This document shows, in pieces, positions 12,980-19,679 of a stretch of DNA of 23,800 nucleotides. A model generated the notes under the pieces. The model searched no databases, was not told the DNA's origin, and worked only from the letters and a program-made list of their open reading frames with translations. Each line of letters begins with the position of its first letter. The first letter of the stretch is position 1. The position numbers and the translations under genes are program-made. Source of the DNA: Arcobacteraceae bacterium (GTDB lineage Bacteria; Campylobacterota; Campylobacteria; Campylobacterales; Arcobacteraceae); the NCBI GenBank assembly GCA_023229945.1, contig JALNYH010000028.1:1-23800 (forward strand), written 5' to 3'.

Positions 12980-14338
12980 TTGGATTATATAGAAAATTGT
13001 GATAATCTTTGTCTTATCAAAGAAGAACTAGCAACATTATACGAAATTTCACTTTTAGTATCAAACAATATTGATTTAGAAAATTCACTACAAAAAGCAC
13101 TAAAAGTTCTCAAAACTAGACTAAGTTTACACAAAAGTGTAATCTATACTTTAGAAGATAAAACTTTGGAAGTTTTTAGCTCTATTGATTTCAACAAACT
13201 TCAAGAAAATCTAGCAAAGTACAAAATAGGTGAAGGGGCTACTGGACTAGCAGCTAAAAATAAAGAACCAGTTATTGTCGAAAATGTTCATACTGATTTG
13301 ATATTTCTCAATAAAAGTGGAAACAAAGATACAAATACTGTATCATATATTGCTGTACCTATGCTTATCAATGATAAAGTAATCGGCGTTTTGGGTGTAA
13401 GCTTGGTAAAAAGTACTCAAATAGGGCTTGATGATACTGTAAGAATACTAACAATTGTAAGTTCTATTTTTGCTCAAGCTATCCACTCATACAAAATCAT
13501 AGAGAGTGAGCGAGAAAAACTAAAAGATCTCAAACTTTACTACAAAATGGAATGGGATGCAAAAGTACATAATTTCGGCGATATAGTAGGTGAAAGCCCT
13601 AAAATGCAAGATGTTTATAAAGTCATAGAAAAAATAGCATCTACAAATGTAACTGTTTTGGTACGAGGGGAAACAGGTACAGGAAAAGAGCTAATAGCAG
13701 CAGCTATCCACAAAAGAAGCCAAAGAGCCAATGAGCCTTTTGTCAAAATAAACTGTGCGGCAATCACGGAAACACTACTTGAAAGTGAGCTTTTTGGTCA
13801 CGAAAAAGGTGCTTTTACAGATGCAAAAGAGATGAGAAAAGGGAGATTTGAGCTAGCTGATAAAGGGACACTTTTTCTTGATGAGATAGGTGATATAAGT
13901 CTAAACCTACAAGTAAAACTCCTTCGTGTCTTGCAAGAGCGAGAGTTTGAGAGAGTGGGTGGAAGCAAAACTATCAAAGTCAATGTAAGACTTGTAGCAG
14001 CGACAAATAGAAACCTAGAACAAATGGTAGAAGAAGGGAAATTCCGGGAAGATTTGTACTATCGTCTAAATGTAATCCCAATCAATCTTCCACCTCTTCG
14101 TGCTCGTGGTGATGATATAAAACTGCTTGTTAATTTCTTCCTAACAACAGCTATTCAAAACCACAAAAGAGAAGTTGTCATTACTCCTCAAGCTATGGAT
14201 GCTCTTTGTGCATATCCATGGCCTGGAAATATAAGAGAGCTTCAAAATACAATAGAGCGGATTGTACTTATGGGTACACCAGAAGGTATTACAGATGATG
14301 AAATGTCACTACTACTTCCTGCACTAAAAAGGGGCTAA
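12980..14338 (+). CDS. nifA: NifA-like sigma54 activator (GAF-AAA+) without DNA-binding domain
   Basis: A 452-aa sigma54-dependent activator. The GAF sensor domain is at about 15-170 (GEGATGLAAKNKEPVIVENV is the NifA-type segment). The AAA+ domain is at about 200-430, with Walker A GETGTGKE (230-237), Walker B TLFLDEIG (297-304), ATNRNLE and WPGNIRELQN (414-423). The sigma54-contacting loop reads GAFTDA (277-282) instead of the usual GAFTGA. The protein stops 20 residues after the AAA+ lid with PALKRG. The Fis-type helix-turn-helix expected at a NifA C-terminus is absent, and no other frame downstream supplies it. The start is TTG with AGAAGGA 6 bases upstream. The interdomain Cys linker of oxygen-sensing NifAs is also missing. 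The next gene follows after one base. Confidence 0.88.
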   Translation: MDYIENCDNLCLIKEELATLYEISLLVSNNIDLENSLQKALKVLKTRLSLHKSVIYTLEDKTLEVFSSIDFNKLQENLAKYKIGEGATGLAAKNKEPVIVENVHTDLIFLNKSGNKDTNTVSYIAVPMLINDKVIGVLGVSLVKSTQIGLDDTVRILTIVSSIFAQAIHSYKIIESEREKLKDLKLYYKMEWDAKVHNFGDIVGESPKMQDVYKVIEKIASTNVTVLVRGETGTGKELIAAAIHKRSQRANEPFVKINCAAITETLLESELFGHEKGAFTDAKEMRKGRFELADKGTLFLDEIGDISLNLQVKLLRVLQEREFERVGGSKTIKVNVRLVAATNRNLEQMVEEGKFREDLYYRLNVIPINLPPLRARGDDIKLLVNFFLTTAIQNHKREVVITPQAMDALCAYPWPGNIRELQNTIERIVLMGTPEGITDDEMSLLLPALKRG

Positions 14339-14339
14339 T

Positions 14340-14855
14340 ATGCGTATCAAATATAAAGAGGAAGCACTAGAGCTTATTGATGAAATAGTAGAAGTGGGAT
14401 ACAAAAGTGAGAAAGTCAAAGTTTGCTCTACTAGTGGTGACACTACTATAATAGGTGGATTTAAACCGTCAAAAACAGTTGTACTTATTATCACATTGCC
14501 AAATATTGACAATATAGAAACACAAATACAAAAACTTGATAGTTTTTTGGCAAATATTGTAGTAGATATTGATTGTTATTTGGTTTTTGCAAATGATATA
14601 AAAATAGACTTTATTCCAAAAAAAGTGAATTTTATGTATGATAAATACAAAGAATTTGGTACGATGTATGGTTCGTTGATAGTAAGTGGAAGCTTAGAAA
14701 ATGAGCTTTGTAAGTCTGTCTTTATCATAGGCAAAGATGGGGCGATATACTATGAAAATACATTACCAAATCTGGAAGATGATTTTGATTTTGAAAAACT
14801 TTCCATTGAGCTAAATCGTGCATTTAGCTCATATACTGGGCAAGGTTGTCATTAA
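14340..14855 (+). CDS. Thiol-peroxidase-like (Tpx fold) protein with active-site Cys replaced
   Basis: A 171-aa protein. The second half aligns well with Tpx: EFGTMYGSLIVSGSLENELCK, SVFIIGKDGAIYYENTLPNL, DFDFEKL. The active-site motif PSxDTxVC of Tpx is recognisable as PNIDNIET (54-61), but the peroxidatic Cys is Thr61 and the resolving Cys region has none. The fold is kept and the chemistry lost, which suggests a binding or signalling role, perhaps with the NifA-like protein. It starts one base after that gene's stop, with AAGGGG inside the end of it, so the two are tightly coupled. A Cys remains at position 170 (TGQGCH end). Confidence 0.75.
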   Translation: MRIKYKEEALELIDEIVEVGYKSEKVKVCSTSGDTTIIGGFKPSKTVVLIITLPNIDNIETQIQKLDSFLANIVVDIDCYLVFANDIKIDFIPKKVNFMYDKYKEFGTMYGSLIVSGSLENELCKSVFIIGKDGAIYYENTLPNLEDDFDFEKLSIELNRAFSSYTGQGCH

Positions 14856-14920
14856 CTAATCATTGATTTTATAGGTCAAAGAGACAATAAAAAAGCTTTT
14901 ATGTTGAGATTATCGAGTAA

Positions 14921-16822
14921 CTAGTTGAAATAAACTGTTACTTGATTTCTACCATTTTCCTTAGAACTATATAATGCCACATCAGCATTTTTTACTAATA
15001 CTTCTAAGGTATCATCATCTTTAAATTCTGCTATCCCCAAGCTTATTGTTTTTTTGCCAACTATCTCAAAGGTAAACTCTTCGATAGCATGTCTTACTTT
15101 TTCTGCAACAATAACTGCTTCATCTTTATTGGTTTCAGGGCATATTATCAAAAACTCTTCTCCTCCATAACGCCCAAACATATCACTTTGTCTTAATGCC
15201 TGATTTATAACTTGAACAGTTTTTTGCAAAACTATGTCACCAGCATGATGCCCAAATGTATCATTTGTATGTTTGAAATGGTCAATATCAAGAATAATGA
15301 CAGATAAAGCTCTTTTATGTCTTTTTGCTCGTGATATCTCAATATTTAAAAGTTCTTCTATTTTTCTTCTATTAAAAATCCCTGTCAACATATCTGTAGA
15401 TGATAATATTTCCAACTGTTTTTTGGCACTTATATCAACCCCAATAGACATATAAGCAACTGTGTCTTCTTTTTCATCTTTTATAGGTATGATATTTTGC
15501 TCAAGCCAATATTCTTCACCATCTTTTTTCTTATTTTTTATTTCTCCGCACCATTCTTCACCATTTTCAAGTGTTTTCCAAATATCTTCAAAAATCTTCT
15601 TATCTGTATCTGGATGACGAACAACATTAATCTTTTCACCCATAAGTTCATCTTTAGTATATCCACTTGATTTAGAAAATGCACTACTTATATGAGTAAT
15701 TGTTGTATTTGTTTTTGTAGTTGCAGTGATAACATATTTATCTATAATTTTTGCAAATCTTTTTAACTCATCATTTGCTACAAATAAAGCCTTTTGCAAT
15801 TTTGATGGAACTGATGAAGCATACAATGCCATCAAAATACTTAATATTATACTAAGTATCACCACCACTACAGAAGATTTTATTTTCTCGTGAATAAGAT
15901 ATGTTTTATACTCTTGTTTAGGTTTCAAAACCAAAATTGCATTATCGTCATTTTGGAACACATCATCCAATGGATAAGCAAAAAATTCTTTTCCAATTAA
16001 ACCACCAGTTAAAATCAAAGAAGCATCATTTGGAAAATCATCAGTTAAGCTTCTATTCACTCCTGTATATTTATTCCAAGAAAATTGATTATCATGATGA
16101 ACAATAAAAAAACCATCCTTATCAATAATATAATGTTTAAAAACAGTAGATGATTGTATTGATTTAATTAAATTATTTGTTAATAGATTTAGTATAACCA
16201 TACCTTCAAAAGTTTGATTTTTAAATATTGGCATTGCTATTCTAAATGTAGGACGATAAGGAACTTCTATTTTCCCATTTTCTATATTCAAATCAATTTT
16301 TGAATGCCATAATTCTTGTGAATTCATTTTTGAAACTATTTGAAAATAATCTCTATTACTTTTATCTTGTAATTTTTCTCTACTCACAACAAAAGGCAAA
16401 CTCTCTTCAGTTTGTCTATCCACTCTAATATTTTCTATCCCATTTTTATCTATAAATCTTACTTGCATAATTTGATTGTTGGTTCCAGAAACTGCAAAAA
16501 ATATCTCTTCTAAGTTTTTTCTCTTTAGTTCATCTGGATTTAATATATAGTCACTTAAAACAGGATTATTAGCAAGTGTAATAGCTATATTATCCATTTG
16601 TTTTATGGCTGGTTGTAAAATATTATTTCTCTGAATAAACAATATCTCTTGTGCTTGTTTTTCTAATGTTTCTTCAATGTTTATTATTTGTATTTGATAA
16701 CTTACAAACGATGCAAAGAGTGTAACCAATACACCAAATATTATAAAATAAACAGTAAAGACTTTTCTGAAATTTTGTTGATTCATGTAATTGTTACCCT
16801 GATATTTGTATATGTTTTTCAT
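14921..16822 (-). CDS. Membrane-bound Cache-PAS-GGDEF diguanylate cyclase
   Basis: A protein of about 633 aa. A first membrane helix (FTVYFIIFGVLVTLFASFVSY) and a second near residue 320-340 (SSVVVVILSIILSILMALYA) enclose a periplasmic double-Cache sensor (QPAIKQMDNIAITLANNP; IDKNGIENIRVD; ISREKLQDKSNRDYF-like core). A cytoplasmic PAS domain follows (ITHISSAFSKSSGYTKDELMG). The GGDEF domain has an intact GGEEF about 80 residues from the end and an RxxD inhibitory site (RQSD) five residues before it. It should make c-di-GMP in response to an external small molecule. The start at 16822 has GGA 7 bases upstream; an alternative ATG at 16786 has AGGG 10 bases upstream. It stands alone between nif units. 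Confidence 0.92.
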   Translation of the reverse strand: MKNIYKYQGNNYMNQQNFRKVFTVYFIIFGVLVTLFASFVSYQIQIINIEETLEKQAQEILFIQRNNILQPAIKQMDNIAITLANNPVLSDYILNPDELKRKNLEEIFFAVSGTNNQIMQVRFIDKNGIENIRVDRQTEESLPFVVSREKLQDKSNRDYFQIVSKMNSQELWHSKIDLNIENGKIEVPYRPTFRIAMPIFKNQTFEGMVILNLLTNNLIKSIQSSTVFKHYIIDKDGFFIVHHDNQFSWNKYTGVNRSLTDDFPNDASLILTGGLIGKEFFAYPLDDVFQNDDNAILVLKPKQEYKTYLIHEKIKSSVVVVILSIILSILMALYASSVPSKLQKALFVANDELKRFAKIIDKYVITATTKTNTTITHISSAFSKSSGYTKDELMGEKINVVRHPDTDKKIFEDIWKTLENGEEWCGEIKNKKKDGEEYWLEQNIIPIKDEKEDTVAYMSIGVDISAKKQLEILSSTDMLTGIFNRRKIEELLNIEISRAKRHKRALSVIILDIDHFKHTNDTFGHHAGDIVLQKTVQVINQALRQSDMFGRYGGEEFLIICPETNKDEAVIVAEKVRHAIEEFTFEIVGKKTISLGIAEFKDDDTLEVLVKNADVALYSSKENGRNQVTVYFN

Positions 16823-16903
16823 ATTATATTCCAATTTGTATAAAAGAATTATTAAATTATCAAAAAATTTCTTTTTTATTAATTACAAACAATATACTAC
16901 CAA

Positions 16904-16917
16904 GGAACACTTCTTGT
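16904..16917 (+). promoter_or_regulatory. Sigma54-like promoter of the SIR2-clpX pair (-12 GT)
   Basis: AGGAACACTTCTTGTA has GG (16904-16905), ten bases, GT (16916-16917). It is nearly identical to the nifB and ArsC-like promoters apart from T in place of C at -12. A perfect inverted repeat TGTATAG/CTATACA (16915-16921 and 16935-16941) overlaps the -12 box and the start region. The predicted start is near 16929, at the first base of the AAAAGG ribosome site. Confidence 0.55.
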
Positions 16918-16941
16918 ATAGTCTTATTAAAAGGCTATACA

Positions 16942-17736
16942 ATGCAAACTATCAAAGAAAAAATCAAATCAGGTGAGATTGTACTTTTTATAGGAATTGG
17001 TGTGTTTAAGGGCTTGGTAAACGCTGAAAACAAACCTCTTCCTTATGATAGTGATAGCTTTATATTGAGTATAAATGATGGCAAACCCCTTCCTCAAAGA
17101 CTGATGTATGAATACAGTCGTGCTTGTATGAATATTGAGCAGAAAAAGGGGCGTCCTTATCTTGAAAATTTAGTGGAAAATATATATTCTAGTCCATACC
17201 CTACTCCAAAAATATACGATTTAGTTTCTCAAATAAAACCAAAATATATAATAGATACAAATATTGATGATAGCTTACAAAAAGCATACGAGGGAACTCC
17301 ACACTTTTTGATTTTGGGGATAAGTAGAACTATGGGTTATGATGATAGATTTGAGATTTATGATTATGATGGCATGGAATACAAACTGAGTAATAAAGAT
17401 AATCTTGATGATACAAAACCTATTTTATTTAAGCCTATGGGCTCACTTAGCCCTAAAAAAACTTTGATAGTTAGTGATGCTGATTTTGTGGATTGGCTAA
17501 CAGAAGCTATGGGTGGATTTGGTGTACCTCCTTATTTGAAAAACTATAGAAAAGATAAAGAATACCTTTTTGTGGGAGTGGATTTTAGTAAAGATACTTT
17601 TAGAATGGTTGCTAGTGAGATTATCCTAGATGGCAATGGTGGATTTGTGATATATCCTAAAGAAGAAATTTCAAAAAAAGAGGGGAAATTCTTTATAAAT
17701 CAAAAACTATCCCTTTTGGAAGAGAGTTTGTTATGA
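16942..17736 (+). CDS. Degenerate SIR2-like protein linked to ClpX
   Basis: A 264-aa protein with the outline of the SIR2 superfamily. Residues 11-25 (GEIVLFIGIGVFKGL) occupy the place of the NAD-binding GAGxS strand-loop. KYIIDTNIDDSLQKAY (101-116) matches the T-N-x-D region. LFKPMGSLSP (162-171) stands where catalytic SIR2s have K-L-H-G-S, so the His is Met. KEYLFVGVDFSKDTF (206-220) matches the closing LFIGxSFxD strand. With the GAGxS loop and the His altered, deacylase activity is unlikely. The stop overlaps the clpX start by 4 bases (ATGA). A sigma54-like promoter puts it in the nif regulon. It may act as a substrate adaptor for the downstream ClpX; this is inference. Confidence 0.65.
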   Translation: MQTIKEKIKSGEIVLFIGIGVFKGLVNAENKPLPYDSDSFILSINDGKPLPQRLMYEYSRACMNIEQKKGRPYLENLVENIYSSPYPTPKIYDLVSQIKPKYIIDTNIDDSLQKAYEGTPHFLILGISRTMGYDDRFEIYDYDGMEYKLSNKDNLDDTKPILFKPMGSLSPKKTLIVSDADFVDWLTEAMGGFGVPPYLKNYRKDKEYLFVGVDFSKDTFRMVASEIILDGNGGFVIYPKEEISKKEGKFFINQKLSLLEESLL

Positions 17737-18965
17737 GTAGTGATAGAAAATGTGACTTTTGTGGAAGTCCTATAGACTCTGTAGATAAGCTTTTTAGTGT
17801 AGATGAAGTTAGTATTTGTGACAAATGCGTTGAGATGTGCCATAGTGTACTAGAAAAACAAAGTATCAAAAAACAAAAAGAAGAATTTTCTCTAGGATTA
17901 TCCGTACCAAAACAAATCAAAGAGTATCTTGATAGTTATGTCATAGGGCAAGATGAGGCCAAAAAAGCTATAAGTGTAGCGATATACAACCACTACAAAA
18001 GGATAGATAAGCCAACTTTTAGAGGTGTAGAACTTGAAAAAAGCAATATAATGCTTATAGGTCCCAGTGGAAGTGGTAAAACTCTTCTAGCCAAATCTTT
18101 GGCAAAAATCATAAATGTCCCTTTTGCAATAGCAGATGCTACAAGTCTCACAGAAGCTGGATATGTGGGTGAAGATGTAGAATCTATTCTTTCAAGACTC
18201 TTGAGTGCTAGTGATTTTGATATAGAAAAAGCCCAAAAAGGGATAGTTTATATAGATGAAATAGACAAAATAGCCAAAATGGCTGGAAGTGCAAGTAGTG
18301 GCAGAGATGTGAGTGGTGAAGGGGTACAGCAAGCACTTCTCAAAATCCTAGAAGGTGCTGATGTATATGTACCCCAAAAAGGGAAGAAATCATCTACAAG
18401 TGATAATATACTTTTCAACACAAGCCAAGTGCTTTTTATATGTGGTGGTGCTTTTGTGGGATTAGAAAAAAAAGAAGAAAAATCATACAAAATGGGTTTT
18501 TTGACCAAAGATGAAGAAAAAAAACAAAAGCCAATCACTCCAAAAGATTTGATAAACTATGGACTAATTCCTGAGTTTATTGGAAGAATTCCTGTAATTG
18601 CAAAGCTTGAAGAACTCACTTTAGAAGATTTGGTAAGAATCCTAAAAGAGCCAAAAAATGCACTTCTTAGCCAATATATGGCACTTTTTGAGTTTGATGG
18701 ATGTGAGCTTGAATTTGCTGATGATGCGATAGAACTTATTGCCCAAATGGCACTTGATAGGGGTGTGGGTGCTAGAGGACTTAGAGGAATAGTAGAGCAA
18801 ATTATGCTTCCACTTAGCTACGAATTACCAAGCTTGGAAAATCTTACAAAATGCACCATAACCAAAGAGTTCGTAGAGGGAACTAGCGATGCGTTGCTTG
18901 TATTTGATGAAAAAGTAAAGCAAAATGATAATAAAGAGATGAAAATAGCTAGTGCTGTGGTATAG
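17733..18965 (+). CDS. clpX: Diverged ClpX-family AAA+ unfoldase, nif-associated
   Basis: A 410-aa ClpX. The N-terminal C4 zinc domain has C7, C10, C29, C32. Walker A GPSGSGKT is at 110-117, pore loop GYVG at 143-146, Walker B IVYIDEIDK at 171-179 and sensor-2 GARGLR at 346-351. The ClpP-docking loop reads MGF (254-256) where IGF is usual, so ClpP binding looks possible. The RKH loop that helps pick substrates is replaced: the conserved 'GGRKHP' region reads QKGKKSSTSD (215-224), and the segment around the IGF loop is shortened. This looks like a second, specialised ClpX, as with A. vinelandii ClpX2, which controls NifB and NifEN levels. It is coupled to the SIR2-like gene. Confidence 0.88.
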   Translation: MSSDRKCDFCGSPIDSVDKLFSVDEVSICDKCVEMCHSVLEKQSIKKQKEEFSLGLSVPKQIKEYLDSYVIGQDEAKKAISVAIYNHYKRIDKPTFRGVELEKSNIMLIGPSGSGKTLLAKSLAKIINVPFAIADATSLTEAGYVGEDVESILSRLLSASDFDIEKAQKGIVYIDEIDKIAKMAGSASSGRDVSGEGVQQALLKILEGADVYVPQKGKKSSTSDNILFNTSQVLFICGGAFVGLEKKEEKSYKMGFLTKDEEKKQKPITPKDLINYGLIPEFIGRIPVIAKLEELTLEDLVRILKEPKNALLSQYMALFEFDGCELEFADDAIELIAQMALDRGVGARGLRGIVEQIMLPLSYELPSLENLTKCTITKEFVEGTSDALLVFDEKVKQNDNKEMKIASAVV

Positions 18966-19040
18966 AAATTGCATAGATATTTTTAAATATCAAAAGACAT
19001 ATAATTGTTTTTTGTATTATATTTAATTTCAACAAAAGCA

Positions 19041-19181
19041 AACCAGATAAGATGATAAGAATTTTTGATAAAGGACAAGGCAAAAATTTAAAGAATCTAG
19101 GAGTTTACTGTAGTAAATGACGACGATTTTTTGAATTTTTCACGCCGTAATTTACAAAAAGTGTTATCATATTATCTGGTT
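19041..19181. repeat. 141-bp palindromic MITE-like element in the ferredoxin leader
   Basis: The left end AACCAGATAAGATGATAA (19041-19058) is an imperfect inverted copy of the right end, whose reverse complement from 19181 reads AACCAGATAATATGATAA. Inside, a second layer of pairing joins GGCAAAAATTTAAAGAATC with the reverse complement of GATTTTTTGAATTTTTCACG plus CC. The tip is a perfect hairpin TTTACT/AGTAAA. The whole can fold into one long hairpin. It ends two bases before the AAGGAGA ribosome site of the ferredoxin. It has no coding capacity and looks like a non-autonomous mobile palindrome. Confidence 0.7.
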
Positions 19182-19195
19182 TTAAGGAGAATAGT

Positions 19196-19579
19196 ATGGC
19201 TGTAAGAATAACTGACGAGTGCATAAGCTGCGATGCGTGTTTGAGTGAATGTCCTGTTGAGGCTATTGTAGATAACGATACAAACCCAACTGAAGAAGAT
19301 TATTATTATGTAAAACCAGAAAGTTGTGTAGAGTGTGTTGGTCATGCAGATGCTCCAAGATGTGCAGAAGCCTGTCCTACTGAAGGTGCTATTGTATGGG
19401 ATATGCCTTATACTGTAGAGTTCAATAGCTACTATCTTGATGGTCATGAAAATGGAAAATACAAAATCAGAATCAATAAGAAAAAAGAAGTTATTATGAC
19501 ACCAGACCAAAAAGAAATGCCTTTCAAAGAGGATATTTCTATGAATTTGAGAGAATCTGGGGCTAATATAGCTGTATAA
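19196..19579 (+). CDS. 2[4Fe-4S] ferredoxin (second copy)
   Basis: A 127-aa ferredoxin with CxxCxxCxxxCP (CISCDACLSECP) and CxxC-x8-CxxxCP (CVECVGHADAPRCAEACP), the classical Allochromatium/FdxN spacing. A C-terminal extension of about 60 residues follows. It is a paralogue of the ferredoxin at 5627-6004, which has x7 with an extra Cys in the second motif. It probably transfers electrons to nitrogenase or to Fe-S assembly. AAGGAGA lies 5 bases before the ATG. It follows clpX after 230 bases that hold a palindromic element and has no sigma54 pattern, so it may depend on read-through or on a TATTAT-like box near 19016. A strong hairpin follows the stop. Confidence 0.92.
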   Translation: MAVRITDECISCDACLSECPVEAIVDNDTNPTEEDYYYVKPESCVECVGHADAPRCAEACPTEGAIVWDMPYTVEFNSYYLDGHENGKYKIRINKKKEVIMTPDQKEMPFKEDISMNLRESGANIAV

Positions 19580-19580
19580 T

Positions 19581-19604
19581 TTATCAAGGCATTTGCCTTG
19601 ATAA
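19581..19604 (+). terminator. Strong hairpin after the second ferredoxin
   Basis: Arms TTATCAAGGCA (19581-19591) and TGCCTTGATAA (19594-19604) pair perfectly over 11 bases with a TT loop, directly after the stop codon. Only a weak T-rich tract follows (TAACCATTTCTTATT). Confidence 0.7.
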
Positions 19605-19634
19605 TAACCATTTCTTATTATTACTTCTTCCTAC

Positions 19635-19648
19635 GGAATTAAAATTGC
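19635..19648 (+). promoter_or_regulatory. Sigma54 promoter of the Cache-CheW gene
   Basis: CGGAATTAAAATTGCA has GG (19635-19636), ten bases, GC (19647-19648). The predicted start is near 19660, 20 bases before the chosen ATG at 19680. The bases flanking -12 (TTGCAT) match the nif promoters in this window. Confidence 0.65.
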
Positions 19649-19679
19649 ATATGTTTTCACTAAAACTATGGAGTTTGTA

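Noticed and set aside
19196..19510. Long minus-strand frame opposite the second ferredoxin
   Set aside because: It is an antisense shadow of the Cys-rich ferredoxin gene, without a start signal.
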